Notes: a model not told the origin generated them from the sequence alone. DNA of 36,113 nt from Candidatus Zhuqueibacterota bacterium (GCA_016931935.1 JAFGDW010000147.1:1-36113); one strand, 5' to 3'; shown: positions 1 to 8,345, counted from the first letter of the stretch. Numbers and translations: made by a program.

Positions 1-205
1 TTTCCACCTATGTTTTAATAGCGATTGTTAAGAAAAAATTGAAAATTGATGCACCACTTTACACTTTTTTACAAATTTTGAGTTTAACTGTGTTTGAAAA
101 GACTCCTATTTTACAATTAGTTAGCGATAGTGATTACAAACTACCGCATACCCAAATCGCTAACCAATTGGAATTATTTAGCTAATATTGGGACAGTAGT
201 GACTG
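1..205 (+). mobile_element. Right end of an IS4-family insertion sequence
   Basis: The transposase stop at 185 is followed almost at once by TTGGGACAGTAGTGAC (188-203), a plausible terminal inverted repeat because it lies only 2 bases past the stop. The left end is outside the window, so the inverted repeat and any target duplication cannot be confirmed. The outer boundary near 205 is an estimate. Confidence 0.45.
3..185 (+). CDS. IS4-type transposase, C-terminal fragment (cut by window edge)
   Basis: Reading from base 3 gives 60 residues and a TAA stop at 183-185. The segment begins with residues like STYVLIAIVKKKLKID and contains LYTFLQILSLTVFEKTPI and a final NQLELFS. This matches, from memory, the C-terminus of IS4-family transposases of the kind that carry an N-terminal DUF4372 domain, where a hydrophobic IAIVKK segment, an LQILS..VFEK segment and a terminal NQLxLF are typical. 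The DDE catalytic residues would lie upstream, outside the window, so I cannot say whether the element is intact. The reading frame visible here has no frameshift or internal stop. Confidence 0.8.
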   Translation, partial: STYVLIAIVKKKLKIDAPLYTFLQILSLTVFEKTPILQLVSDSDYKLPHTQIANQLELFS

Positions 206-229
206 AAATCATGAAAATACACTTTTATC

Positions 230-257
230 TTGACATTTAAGATTTTATTTCTAAATT
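230..257 (+). promoter_or_regulatory. Candidate sigma70 promoter for the DUF4416-purM-gpsA group
   Basis: A perfect -35 TTGACA (230-235) is followed after 16 bases by TAAATT (252-257, four of six matches to the consensus). It lies just outside the insertion-sequence end and 36 bases upstream of the first start codon at 294. The -10 is weak, so this is tentative. Confidence 0.35.
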
Positions 258-293
258 AGTAACACGCGCTATTTCGAGTTTACAGGAGAGCAT

Positions 294-827
294 ATGGGGC
301 ACGTGAATGCCGTTCAGGATGTCAAGTTATTTGCGGGAATAACATTTCAGGATGAGCGGACGTTGGCGAACGTCCAACAGTTACTGGAACATCGATTTGG
401 CGAGATCGATATGCAATCGCCAATATTTGATTTCACATTTACGACATATTATGCCGTTGAAATGGGGGCCGCACTACAGAAAGTCTTCTGGAGTTTTTCT
501 CTGTTGATCCCTCCGGAAAAGCTGGTCGATGCCAAACTATTCAGTAATAATATCGAAGCAAGGTTTGCAACGCATGATGGCAAGCGCACGATAAACATCG
601 ATCCCGGGTATCTGTCCAATGGAAATATTGTTCTTGCAACCACAAAAAATTTTGCCCATCGTGTGTACCTTGGTAAGGGAATCTATGGTGATATGCACAT
701 GATTTTTAGGCACAATCAATTTCATCCGCTTGAATGGACCTATCCCGATTATAGTCAACCATTAGCAATGGATTTCTTTTTGAAAATCCGCGAAATATAT
801 CGAACAACAAGTAAAGGACGTAAATGA
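294..827 (+). CDS. DUF4416 family protein
   Basis: The 177-residue product is recognised as DUF4416 by its conserved C-terminal half: NIDPGYLS near residue 102, then TTKNFAHRVYLGKGIYGD and a final EWTYPDY motif near residue 148. Function is unknown for the family; the charged and aromatic conserved motif suggests a soluble enzyme or ligand-binding protein, but nothing firmer. No signal peptide or membrane segment is seen. The start at 294 has a good ribosome site (AGGAG, 284-288, five bases before the ATG). The stop overlaps the purM start by four bases (ATGA at 824-827), so the two are probably translationally coupled. Why this family sits with purine synthesis here is not evident from sequence. 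Confidence 0.88.
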   Translation: MGHVNAVQDVKLFAGITFQDERTLANVQQLLEHRFGEIDMQSPIFDFTFTTYYAVEMGAALQKVFWSFSLLIPPEKLVDAKLFSNNIEARFATHDGKRTINIDPGYLSNGNIVLATTKNFAHRVYLGKGIYGDMHMIFRHNQFHPLEWTYPDYSQPLAMDFFLKIREIYRTTSKGRK

Positions 828-1840
828 GCACCTCAATCAGTTATAAAGATGCCGGCGTGGATATCGCTGCCGGTGATGCATCTGTGAGTAAAATTGCCGC
901 CCTGGCAAAATCAACTTTTTCCAAACATGTGTTGCGCAACATTGGGCATTTTGGTGCATTTTTCGAACTTGATCTGACTAAGTATAAAAATCCTGTCCTC
1001 GTTTCCAGTGTGGACGGCGTGGGTACCAAACTAAAAATCGCTTTTTTATCAGGTATTCATAATACTGTTGGTGAATGTTTGGTAAATCATTGTGTCAACG
1101 ACATTATGACTTCAGGCGCTGATCCGCTTTATTTTATGGATTACATTGCGCTTGGCAAACTCGAAGGCAATGTACTGGAGCAAGTGATAGAAGGTCTGGC
1201 GCGCGGCTGCAAAAATAACGGCTGTGCATTGATCGGCGGCGAAACCGCGGAAATGCCAGATTTTTATCACCCAGGCGAATACGATATCTCCGGTACAATT
1301 GTTGGCGCTATTGAAAAAAATCACATCGTCGCCGGTGATAGTATCGAGGCTGGGGATAAGTTAATTGGATTGCCGTCGAATGGACTCCATACAAATGGAT
1401 ATTCCCTGGTACGGAAAATATTTTTTGACGTTCATAAATACCATGTAAATGATGCGGTCGCTGGTCTGGAATTGTCGCTGGGCGAAGAATTACTTCGAGT
1501 CCACAAATCGTATAAGACTGCCATCGAAGTTATGCGCGAACAACCATTTTTAAATGGCATGTCACACATCACCGGTGGTGGATTGATTGGTAATACGCGC
1601 CGTATTCTTCCGGAAAAATTTGATTTGAAAATTGATTGGTCCAGTTGGGAATGGCCAGCGATTTTTCGCGTAATTCGGCAATTGGGAAATGTTCAGGAAG
1701 ATGAAATGCGCCGCGTCTTCAATCTGGGTATTGGCTATGTCTTTGTCGTCTCGGCCGACGCTGTCGATGCTACACTGACAGGGCTAACAAAAATAAACGA
1801 ACAACCAATCGTTATTGGAGAAGTGATTGAGCGAGAATAA
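824..1840 (+). CDS. purM: Phosphoribosylformylglycinamidine cyclo-ligase (AIR synthetase)
   Basis: PurM closes the imidazole ring of AIR using FGAM and ATP, the fifth step of de novo purine synthesis in the cytoplasm. The 338-residue protein has the usual family length. It starts with the SYKDAGVDI segment, has the DGVGTKLKIA nucleotide/metal loop near residue 64, NDI(M)TSGADPL near residue 92, GGETAEMPDFYHPGEYD near residue 138, and HITGGGLIGNTRRILP near residue 248. All are PurM hallmarks. It begins inside the previous gene (ATGA overlap) and overlaps the following gpsA by 14 bases, so the three genes form a tight operon. No purL or purN is in the window. Confidence 0.96.
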   Translation: MSTSISYKDAGVDIAAGDASVSKIAALAKSTFSKHVLRNIGHFGAFFELDLTKYKNPVLVSSVDGVGTKLKIAFLSGIHNTVGECLVNHCVNDIMTSGADPLYFMDYIALGKLEGNVLEQVIEGLARGCKNNGCALIGGETAEMPDFYHPGEYDISGTIVGAIEKNHIVAGDSIEAGDKLIGLPSNGLHTNGYSLVRKIFFDVHKYHVNDAVAGLELSLGEELLRVHKSYKTAIEVMREQPFLNGMSHITGGGLIGNTRRILPEKFDLKIDWSSWEWPAIFRVIRQLGNVQEDEMRRVFNLGIGYVFVVSADAVDATLTGLTKINEQPIVIGEVIERE

Positions 1841-2852
1841 ATCAAAAAAAGTAGCAGTATTGGGAGCCGGAAGCTGGGGCACTGCGCTTGCACTTGTTTT
1901 ACAAGCTAACGGTAACAATGTAACCATGTGGGAATTTCGGCCTGAGGCCGCCGAACGACTTAAAACCGAACATGAAAATAAGGAATTCCTGCCTGGCGTT
2001 CCAATTCCCTCTGAAATTTATATTACCGGCGATTTGATCGAAACATGTACAAACAAAGATATTCTGGTTGTTGCGGTACCGTCCCATGTCGTGCGATCGG
2101 TTGCAGAAAAAATCGATAAAATTTCAATGGAAAATCCACCGATTGTCGTGAATGTGGCGAAAGGTATCGAAAATGACAGCCTAATGCGCATGTCGGAAGT
2201 TCTTAAATCCACCATCCATTGGATGACGGACGAATTGGAAGTCACACTCTCCGGACCCAGTCATGCTGAAGAAGTGAGTCGTAAGATTCCCACAGCAGTT
2301 GTCGTTGCTGGTAATAGCGGGCGATCTGCGGAAGTTGTACAGCAGGCATTCATGAATGAATATTTCCGAGTGTACACCAACGATGACGTGATTGGTGTTG
2401 AATTGGGGGGCGCGCTTAAAAATATTATTGCGATTGCTGCCGGAATTTGTGATGGCGCTGGTTTTGGTGATAATACAAAGGCGGCATTGCAACCCCGCGG
2501 ACTCGCGGAAATTGCTCGGTTAGGTACAGCGCTCGGCGCAAAACCAGTAACATTTGCCGGTCTGTCTGGAATGGGGGACTTGATTGTGACGTGTATGAGC
2601 AGGCACAGCCGCAATCGATTCGTCGGGGAACAAATTGGCAAGGGGCGGAAACTGCCGGATATACTAAAAGACATGGTCATGGTTGCTGAAGGCGTGCGTA
2701 CCACAAAATCCGCTTACGAATTGAGCAAGAAAGTCGGCGTGGATATGCCGATTACCGAGCAGGTTTATTTAAGTCTGTTTGAAGATAAAGATCCGTTTCA
2801 GGCCTTGCAGGAGTTAATGACCCGTGATCCCAAAAAGGAAGAGTTGGGATGA
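1827..2852 (+). CDS. gpsA: Glycerol-3-phosphate dehydrogenase [NAD(P)+]
   Basis: GpsA reduces dihydroxyacetone phosphate to sn-glycerol 3-phosphate for membrane phospholipids. The 341-residue protein matches the family length. Visible motifs are the Rossmann loop VLGAGSWGTALA (residues 10-21), VPSHVVRSV near 84, VNVAKGIE near 109, LSGPSHAEEV near 141, and the catalytic-domain LGGALKNIIAIAAG near 194 with NTKAAL and GLSGMGDLIVTC further on. Translation starts at a TTG (1827-1829) inside purM; the purine-rich TTGGAGAAG at 1815-1823 is the ribosome site. The 14-base overlap and rare start codon suggest reinitiation after purM. Confidence 0.96.
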   Translation: MSENKSKKVAVLGAGSWGTALALVLQANGNNVTMWEFRPEAAERLKTEHENKEFLPGVPIPSEIYITGDLIETCTNKDILVVAVPSHVVRSVAEKIDKISMENPPIVVNVAKGIENDSLMRMSEVLKSTIHWMTDELEVTLSGPSHAEEVSRKIPTAVVVAGNSGRSAEVVQQAFMNEYFRVYTNDDVIGVELGGALKNIIAIAAGICDGAGFGDNTKAALQPRGLAEIARLGTALGAKPVTFAGLSGMGDLIVTCMSRHSRNRFVGEQIGKGRKLPDILKDMVMVAEGVRTTKSAYELSKKVGVDMPITEQVYLSLFEDKDPFQALQELMTRDPKKEELG

Positions 2853-3020
2853 GCTGAAAAGAGAAAACGGAGAATGGAGAACGGAAAAAAGGTGAAGGGA
2901 GTGGTGAATGGAAAAGGAAAAAGAGAAAACGGATTATAGATAATGAAATTGGATTGGAAGTGTGATCGTATTGCATAAATTGATTTAAGGATAAATGAAA
3001 CAAACCAAAAAGGAACGAGC
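2853..3020. repeat. Purine-rich imperfect repeat spacer
   Basis: The spacer between gpsA and asnS is strikingly purine-rich on the + strand (2856-2935). It contains the unit AAGAGAAAACGGA twice (2859-2871 and 2922-2934), together with GAATGGA and GAACGGA variants. It resembles the GTGAAAGGTGAA-type repeats found at 21797, 26695 and 36072. No gene or clear terminator is seen. Confidence 0.4.
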
Positions 3021-4316
3021 ATGAAGAACACAACCTACATCGATTCGATAGCTGAATTTAAAGACAAACAGGCAACCATCAGTGGATGGCTCTATAATAT
3101 GCGTAAAGGCGGGAAACTGCGCTTTTTAATTGTTCGTGATGGCACCGGCACCATTCAGGCAGTCGTGTCGAAAACGGATGTGAATGAAGAAGTATTTGCG
3201 TTATGTGATGAGTTGACTCAGGAATCATCAATTCGTGTTACCGGAAAAGTCGTGGCCGATGAACGGGCGCCAAGTGGATTTGAAATGCAGGTGAGTCATT
3301 TGGAGCTTGTTAGTAAAGCGGATGAATATCCGATCAGTTTGAAAGAACACGGCACTGATTTTCTTATGGACAATCGGCACTTGTGGCTACGATCATCTCG
3401 TCAATTTGCCATTCTTCGAGTTCGGCATGAAATTATTGCCGCCTGCCGTGCATTTTTTGACGATCGCGGCTTCACGCTCGTGGATGCGCCGATTTTCACT
3501 CCGAATGCGTGTGAAGGTACAACCACATTATTTGAAACAGAGTATTTTGGCAGTAAAGCCTATCTTACTCAAAGCGGCCAGCTTTACCAGGAAGCCGGGG
3601 CGTTGGCATTCGGGAAAGCGTACTGCTTTGGCCCAACTTTCCGTGCTGAAAAATCCAAAACCCGCCGGCATTTAACCGAATTCTGGATGATCGAACCGGA
3701 AGTTGCCTTTTGCGATCTCGATGGCGATATGGACCTGGCGGAAGAATTCCTGGAATACGTGGTACAGCGTGTATTAAAAAATAAAGCCCGGGAATTGGCT
3801 ACGCTTGAACGGGATGTTACGAAGCTGCAAAATGTAAAACGGCCGTTCCCCCGCATTAGTTACGATGAAGCAGTGGCGATTCTCAAAAAAGAAAATGTTG
3901 AATTTCAAGATGGGAATGATTTCGGTGGCACTGATGAAACCGTTATCTCTGAAAAGTTTGACCGACCGGTCATGGTTCACCGTTATCCGTCGGCGATTAA
4001 AGCGTTTTATATGAAAAACGATCCGACTGATTTTTCCAAAGCTCTGTGTGTGGATGTGTTGGCGCCCGAAGGTTATGGTGAAATTATCGGAGGCGGCCAA
4101 CGTGAAGATGATTATGATACCCTGAAAAATAAAATTTTGCATCACAACCTACCACTTGAAGCATTTGAATGGTATTTGGACCTGCGAAGATACGGTTCCG
4201 TTCCACACGCCGGATTTGGCCTGGGCATCGAACGAACAGTTACCTGGTTATGCGGTCTTTCTCATGTCCGCGAGACGATCCCGTTTCCACGAATGATGCA
4301 TCGGTTGCGACCGTAA
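3021..4316 (+). CDS. asnS: Asparaginyl-tRNA synthetase
   Basis: A class IIb aminoacyl-tRNA synthetase charging tRNA-Asn. The 431-residue length matches bacterial AsnS. An N-terminal OB-fold anticodon-binding domain (about residues 1-100, with [22 protein letters not shown]) precedes the catalytic core. Motif 2 is [25 protein letters not shown] near residue 205 (shown here as [17 protein letters not shown]), and motif 3 is [15 protein letters not shown] near 398. The ending [12 protein letters not shown] is characteristic of AsnS; AspRS would carry the GRAD-type sequence. The start has AAGGA six bases upstream. It stands 168 bases from gpsA, so it may be separately expressed. Confidence 0.96.
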   Translation: MKNTTYIDSIAEFKDKQATISGWLYNMRKGGKLRFLIVRDGTGTIQAVVSKTDVNEEVFALCDELTQESSIRVTGKVVADERAPSGFEMQVSHLELVSKADEYPISLKEHGTDFLMDNRHLWLRSSRQFAILRVRHEIIAACRAFFDDRGFTLVDAPIFTPNACEGTTTLFETEYFGSKAYLTQSGQLYQEAGALAFGKAYCFGPTFRAEKSKTRRHLTEFWMIEPEVAFCDLDGDMDLAEEFLEYVVQRVLKNKARELATLERDVTKLQNVKRPFPRISYDEAVAILKKENVEFQDGNDFGGTDETVISEKFDRPVMVHRYPSAIKAFYMKNDPTDFSKALCVDVLAPEGYGEIIGGGQREDDYDTLKNKILHHNLPLEAFEWYLDLRRYGSVPHAGFGLGIERTVTWLCGLSHVRETIPFPRMMHRLRP

Positions 4317-4334
4317 TTGAGAGCGGGTAATAGG

Positions 4335-4381
4335 GTGATCGGTTATCGGGTTATCGGTTATCAGGTTTTTAGACCGATCAC
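4335..4381. repeat. GGTTATC iterons inside a 9-bp inverted repeat
   Basis: GTGATCGGT (4335-4343) pairs perfectly with ACCGATCAC (4373-4381). The loop holds GGTTATCG twice in tandem (4341-4348 and 4349-4356) and a third partial copy, followed by ACTGATTAC repeats at about 4379-4402. No T-run follows, so it is not an obvious terminator. It appears to be dispersed intergenic repeat DNA. Confidence 0.5.
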
Positions 4382-4439
4382 TGATTACAGATGACTGATT
4401 ACCTATGTTCCGATCTGTTCGTATAATACAGGATTAAAT

Positions 4440-4715
4440 ATGAACAAAGCAGCACACATAACAGTCACGGGCATCGTCCAGGGAGTCGGGTTTCGTTGGT
4501 TTGTGGAGCGTGGAGCCAAAAAACTGGGATTGTGCGGATATGTGAAAAACGTACCAAACGGTAATGTGGAAATCGATGTTGAAGGGGATGAAGGTCTGAT
4601 AATAGAACTCATCCAGATGGTGAAAGTTGGGAATAGCCATTCGCGTGTCACAGGAGTCGATGTTACCTGGAAAGAATTCAAAGGAAAATATTCGACGTTT
4701 TTTATTCGATTTTAG
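4440..4715 (+). CDS. acyP: Acylphosphatase
   Basis: A 91-residue protein, the family's normal size, hydrolysing the carboxyl-phosphate bond of acyl phosphates. The signature GIVQGVGFRWFV (residues 11-22) contains the catalytic arginine that binds phosphate, and the second signature GYVKNVPNGNVEIDVEGD (residues 34-51) contains the catalytic asparagine. It lacks zinc-finger or other domains, so it is stand-alone and not a HypF fragment. A ribosome site AGGA sits at 4430-4433. TATAAT at 4422-4427 would place the transcript start almost at the ATG, in conflict with use of that ribosome site. Confidence 0.93.
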   Translation: MNKAAHITVTGIVQGVGFRWFVERGAKKLGLCGYVKNVPNGNVEIDVEGDEGLIIELIQMVKVGNSHSRVTGVDVTWKEFKGKYSTFFIRF

Positions 4716-4818
4716 GGAAATGATAGCATAGATTCTTTGCACGTCTTAATTTTCACATAAATGAACTGCGTCTAAACTGCATAGCAAACCTCTGAATTAA
4801 AGAAATGGAGAAAACGCA

Positions 4819-5343
4819 ATGGAATCATTGAAAGCCCTTATTCGAACTGTTCCTGACTTTCCAAAAGCAGGCATCGGTTTTAAGGATATCACCACGCTAA
4901 TAAAAAATGGTGATGCCTTTGCCGCCGCTATTGATGAAATGGCCAATCAGTTTGATCCAGATCGAGTCGATCTGATCATGGGAATCGAAGCGCGTGGATT
5001 TATTTTTGCATCTGCGATGGCATATAAATGGAACAAAGGCTTCATTCCTGTCAGAAAACCGGGAAAATTGCCAGCACAAACAAAACGTCTCGAGTACGAT
5101 CTCGAATATGGCACGGATGCATTGGAGATTCACAAAGATGCAATTCAACCCGGCCAACGCGTTTTGGTTATTGATGATCTACTTGCAACCGGCGGTACAG
5201 TAGCGGCTGCGTGTCAACTCGTAGAACAGTTGGGAGGGGAAGTCGCCGGTGTTGGCTTCCTGATCGAATTAACGTTTCTGAACGGACGAGCAAAACTTGA
5301 GCAATACAAGCTATCTTCCCTGATAGAGTTCGATTCCGAATAA
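4819..5343 (+). CDS. apt: Adenine phosphoribosyltransferase
   Basis: Apt salvages adenine to AMP using PRPP in the cytoplasm. The 174-residue length is typical. The N-terminal RTVPDFPKAGIGFKDITTL is the family signature, the loop GIEARGFIFASAMAY (near residue 55) binds pyrophosphate, and VLVIDDLLATGGTVAAA (near residue 115) is the PRPP-binding motif of type I phosphoribosyltransferases. The ribosome site GGAG lies eight bases before the ATG. With purM at the other end of the block, purine synthesis and salvage genes lie close together, but a 100-base gap to acyP leaves co-transcription unproven. Confidence 0.95.
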   Translation: MESLKALIRTVPDFPKAGIGFKDITTLIKNGDAFAAAIDEMANQFDPDRVDLIMGIEARGFIFASAMAYKWNKGFIPVRKPGKLPAQTKRLEYDLEYGTDALEIHKDAIQPGQRVLVIDDLLATGGTVAAACQLVEQLGGEVAGVGFLIELTFLNGRAKLEQYKLSSLIEFDSE

Positions 5344-5353
5344 GAAAAACTGC

Positions 5354-5382
5354 TTGACTTTTTATCCTTTTGTTAATATATT
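5354..5382 (+). promoter_or_regulatory. Sigma70-type promoter for the CsgG-like gene
   Basis: TTGACT (5354-5359) and TATATT (5377-5382) are separated by exactly 17 bases. Transcription would start near 5389, leaving an AT-rich leader of about 135 bases before the ATG at 5526. It also marks the end of the housekeeping block, since it begins 11 bases after the apt stop. Confidence 0.6.
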
Positions 5383-5525
5383 GGCTGATAAGCTATTACC
5401 CGAAGTTATTAATCCAATATAATATAAGTAACAAATTAATATAGTCTAGGAGCAAAATTATAGTAATATTGTGATTTTGGAATTTTGGGTATTAACCATT
5501 TGTAAACTAAACAATAGAGAAGCCT

Positions 5526-6707
5526 ATGCATAGAATACACGCGAAACGACCGATTATGATCGTCGCTATTATGCTGTTAATCATCTCTGCGCAGGCGTTG
5601 GCAGGGGGAAAGTGGTATAATTATTACGATGATGGCCTGGAACAAATGAAACAGCAACACTGGGCCAGAGCGATTGAAAATTTTCGGGAGGCAGTAAAAG
5701 TCAAACCAAGAGACATGCAACAGATTAAGACCTACGGCATGCATTTTATAGAGTATTTCCCACATCGTGAAATTGGCATCTGTCTCTATAATCTTGGCCA
5801 AATGGAAGAAGCAAAACGACAATTGACCCTTTCATTGCGGAATGAATACTCGTCCCGTGCTCAGGAATATATGGATAAAATTGGTGGAGGTGTTCAACCG
5901 CCGGCTCCCGAACCAGTTAAACCACTGGAGCGTCTGCGTGATAGAATTCAAACTCCGACAAAACCCGAACCCGAAGTCCCCCAACCGGTCGTTCCATCTG
6001 CTCCAACTGGTCAGGTAAAATTGGTGGGTGAACGAATGGGTTTGGCCATACTGCCGTTCTCTTCAAAAGGCCTCGGCGTGGAAATCCGCGATATTGATGT
6101 CACCGAACAGATGATGACCAGTTTTTACAATCTCAACCGTTTCAAATTATTTGAACGGACTCAATTAGAAAAAGTACTCCAGGAACAGCAATTGGGTATG
6201 ACTGGCGTTATCGATGCATCAACCGCGGCAGAAATTGGAAAAGGCATTGGCGTAGATGCAATCGTATTGGGGAGTCTTTCCAGTACCGGACGAAACATTG
6301 CGCTGGATGTACGGCTGATTGACACCGAGACCGCCCAGATCATTACTGCCAAAGACGAAATGACGGATCGGGTTAGCATACAGGATTTAAAGGACATGGT
6401 TCAGCGTTTGGTGAGTAAAATCGGCGCTGACATTCCTCTGGTAGATGGCTATGTAATCAGCGTGGATGGTGACCAGCTTACGTTAGATCTCGGCCTTAAT
6501 ATAGGGATTAAAAAAGGGATGAAGTGCGTTGTGTATCGCGAAGGTCAGGAAATCATTCACCCGATTACCAAGCAGGTGTTGGGAAAACAAACCGAGGAAC
6601 TGGGGCAAATAAAGCTGGTGCAGGTTTATCCGCAGTACTCGATTGGGAAAGTCATAAAAAGTGAGATTGGCATATTTGAGGTCGGGAATAAAGTAGTAAC
6701 AAAATAA
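5526..6707 (+). CDS. Secreted TPR/CsgG-domain protein
   Basis: A 393-residue exported protein. Residues 1-27 form a signal peptide ending ALA-GG, with no lipobox cysteine. Residues 30-115 look like TPR helices (DGLEQMKQQHWARAIENFREAV, here split around WARAIENF). A proline-rich linker spans about 120-160. Residues 170-300 resemble the CsgG/FlgT-like curli-assembly fold (AILPF, LFERTQLEKVLQEQQ, GVDAIVLGSLS). The C-terminal 90 residues are a beta-rich domain with GIKKGMKCVVYREGQ. In known proteins the CsgG fold lies at the outer membrane in secretion or organelle assembly. The partner here is unknown, but a FadL-like outer membrane protein follows directly. FlgT-type flagellar function is possible but no flagellar genes are near. 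Confidence 0.75.
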   Translation: MHRIHAKRPIMIVAIMLLIISAQALAGGKWYNYYDDGLEQMKQQHWARAIENFREAVKVKPRDMQQIKTYGMHFIEYFPHREIGICLYNLGQMEEAKRQLTLSLRNEYSSRAQEYMDKIGGGVQPPAPEPVKPLERLRDRIQTPTKPEPEVPQPVVPSAPTGQVKLVGERMGLAILPFSSKGLGVEIRDIDVTEQMMTSFYNLNRFKLFERTQLEKVLQEQQLGMTGVIDASTAAEIGKGIGVDAIVLGSLSSTGRNIALDVRLIDTETAQIITAKDEMTDRVSIQDLKDMVQRLVSKIGADIPLVDGYVISVDGDQLTLDLGLNIGIKKGMKCVVYREGQEIIHPITKQVLGKQTEELGQIKLVQVYPQYSIGKVIKSEIGIFEVGNKVVTK

Positions 6708-6722
6708 AATAGAAAAAGTAAC

Positions 6723-6752
6723 GATGGTGGTCATGGCAACATGGGCACCATC
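6723..6752 (+). terminator. Hairpin with GCAA tetraloop between CsgG-like and outer membrane protein genes
   Basis: GATGGTG (6723-6729) pairs with CACCATC (6746-6752). The stem continues inside with CATG/CATG and closes on a GCAA (GNRA) tetraloop at 6736-6739, with one G.G mismatch. The following TTCGTTTA is a poor T-run. It could be a weak terminator, an attenuator that lowers readthrough to the next gene, or a 3' stabilising hairpin. Confidence 0.5.
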
Positions 6753-6805
6753 TTCGTTTAGGGATAACAAAGTTACAATTCATTAATTTTAAAAGGAGAT
6801 ATACT

Positions 6806-7927
6806 ATGTACAAAAAACTGATGGTTGCGGTTGCGGTACTATTATTATTTTCAAGTTCAACCTGGGCGGTCGATTTTAATATAATTGGCGCAGGTGCGCG
6901 GGCTCGGGGTATGGGTGGCGCATTTATCGGTCTGGCGGATGATGCAACTGCTGTCTCCTGGAATCCGGCAGGACTTATTCAATTGGAAACTCCCGAAGCC
7001 TCTGTTGTGGGTATGCTTGAAAGTCATAGCGAATCCGCAGATATTCCTGATTGGGATACGGATCCCTATAGTTATTCCCACTTCAATCTAAATTTCGCAA
7101 GCGCTGCTATTCCTCTTGCAGTCGGAAACAATAATATTGTCGCTGCAATTGCCTATCAACAGATGATCAATTTATATTATAAATATGAAACCGACATTTA
7201 TACCGAAGAACAAACAGGTGGTGTAAATGCAATTACGCCTGCTGTGGGTGTTCAATTAACTCCGGCGTTATCTGTTGGCGCGTCACTTAATATATTTACC
7301 GGCAAGACAAATTATACAGAGGATGATCAGGGGTATGATCAAATTGAAAGTGAAGAAGCGTATTCCGGAACTAATTTTAATATTGGCGTAATGATGGATT
7401 TAAATCGCGCAAGTATCGGAGTTGTGTTCAAAACACCGTTTGATTTAAAAGGAGAAATGTCCGGAGATTATGGAACTTCCGAGTATATTTTAAAAATGCC
7501 AACAATGATTGGATTTGGTATTGCATATACAGCTAGTGAAAAACTAACGCTCGCTTTTGATTACGAGTCACGAAAATTTTCGAATAGTGAAGAGGAACGT
7601 GATGGTATAACGCAAGAACTTCAACTTGAAGATATAAATCAAGTCCGTGTTGGTATGGAGTATCTGATGATGTCCGGTAAAAGTATTGTACCATTACGTT
7701 TGGGATTTGCCACGGCCCCTACGCCAAATACAGATTCAAACGGTGATCAAATTACAGGTGTTAATTTAACCGCAGGTATAGGTATTATAATGGGCAACTT
7801 AAATCTGGACTTAGGTGCGGAATTCAATACGTATTCGTATGAATACCAATATAGCAGCACAACATACGATTATTCCGATAACTATTTTCGTTTTATAGTA
7901 GCTGGTGTCATTCATTTCAACCAATAA
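6806..7927 (+). CDS. FadL/PorV-like outer membrane beta-barrel protein
   Basis: A 373-residue protein with a signal peptide (about residues 1-22, ending STWA-VDF). The mature N-terminus, IGAGARARGMGGAFIGLADDATAVSWNPAGL, is the hallmark of the OMPP1/FadL/TodX and PorV-like family, in which a plug near the N-terminus precedes a 14-stranded barrel. Only short pieces are quoted: ARGMGGAFIGLADDA and WNPAGL. Alternating hydrophobic/polar strands continue to the C-terminal FIVAGVIHFNQ. Substrate cannot be told from sequence: hydrophobic-compound import or a type IX-like shuttle role are both possible. The ribosome site AAGGAG (6793-6798) is very strong, which fits an abundant envelope protein. Confidence 0.8.
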   Translation: MYKKLMVAVAVLLLFSSSTWAVDFNIIGAGARARGMGGAFIGLADDATAVSWNPAGLIQLETPEASVVGMLESHSESADIPDWDTDPYSYSHFNLNFASAAIPLAVGNNNIVAAIAYQQMINLYYKYETDIYTEEQTGGVNAITPAVGVQLTPALSVGASLNIFTGKTNYTEDDQGYDQIESEEAYSGTNFNIGVMMDLNRASIGVVFKTPFDLKGEMSGDYGTSEYILKMPTMIGFGIAYTASEKLTLAFDYESRKFSNSEEERDGITQELQLEDINQVRVGMEYLMMSGKSIVPLRLGFATAPTPNTDSNGDQITGVNLTAGIGIIMGNLNLDLGAEFNTYSYEYQYSSTTYDYSDNYFRFIVAGVIHFNQ

Positions 7928-7955
7928 AGTTGAGCGACAATATAGTATTGAAAAG

Positions 7956-7983
7956 GCGAGGCCATTTAACCTCGCTTTTTTTT
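7956..7983 (+). terminator. Rho-independent terminator
   Basis: GCGAGG (7956-7961) and CCTCGC (7970-7975) form a perfect six-pair GC stem with an eight-base loop, followed by eight T residues (7976-7983). It lies 29 bases after the stop of the FadL-like gene. Confidence 0.9.
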
Positions 7984-8014
7984 GTGTGTAGGCCATTTCA
8001 TAAATTCCCATAGC

Positions 8015-8050
8015 CTTCATCCTGAGCCTGGCGAAGGACTCACCATGAAG
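8015..8050. repeat. CCTGAGC..GCGAAGGA dispersed repeat with inverted flanks
   Basis: CTTCAT (8015-8020) and ATGAAG (8045-8050) flank CCTGAGCCTGGCGAAGGA (8021-8038). A relative, CCTGAGCTTGTCGAAGGG, lies at 17594-17611 and matches at 15 of 18 positions. From memory this core is a common intergenic repeat in environmental bacterial genomes. Confidence 0.6.
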
Positions 8051-8224
8051 CTAAACTAATAAAACCCTATATAGAATTGTGAAATGCTGTATAAGGTGGT
8101 GATTACAACAGATTGTAATGATTTATCCTTAATATTCCATTTGAATGCAATCGTGTTCTAAACAATTTTTGAAAATAAGCAAAAGTATCATAATTTCAAT
8201 CTATTACATTGAAAATAAAAATTT

Positions 8225-8345
8225 ACTTAATTGTGTTTCATGCCCGCAAGCCATGTCCAGTGTCTTAAGGAAGGCAAACTGGGTTTTCAGCGGGAATCAA
8301 GAAATATGTACCAATGGATACCCGAAAAAAACATTCGGGTATGAC
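8225..8345. repeat. REP-like hairpin element
   Basis: ATACCCGAA (8318-8326) and TTCGGGTAT (8334-8342) form a perfect nine-pair stem, followed by GACAATTC. Just before it are CCCGC and GCGGGAA fragments (about 8242 and 8290). The layout recalls short CCCGC..GCGGGAATGACA repeats. No T-run follows on either strand, so it is not a classic terminator. The rest of 7984-8457 holds no convincing gene; a 69-codon frame at 8145 runs across this repeat and is not credible. Confidence 0.5.

Noticed and set aside
2181..2704. Minus-strand frames of 103 and 147 codons within gpsA
   Set aside because: Fully antisense to gpsA, whose motifs are intact.
4422..4427. TATAAT as the acyP promoter
   Set aside because: Transcription would start near 4434, cutting off the AGGA ribosome site at 4430-4433, and the -35 (TTACCT) is poor. 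Kept only as a note.
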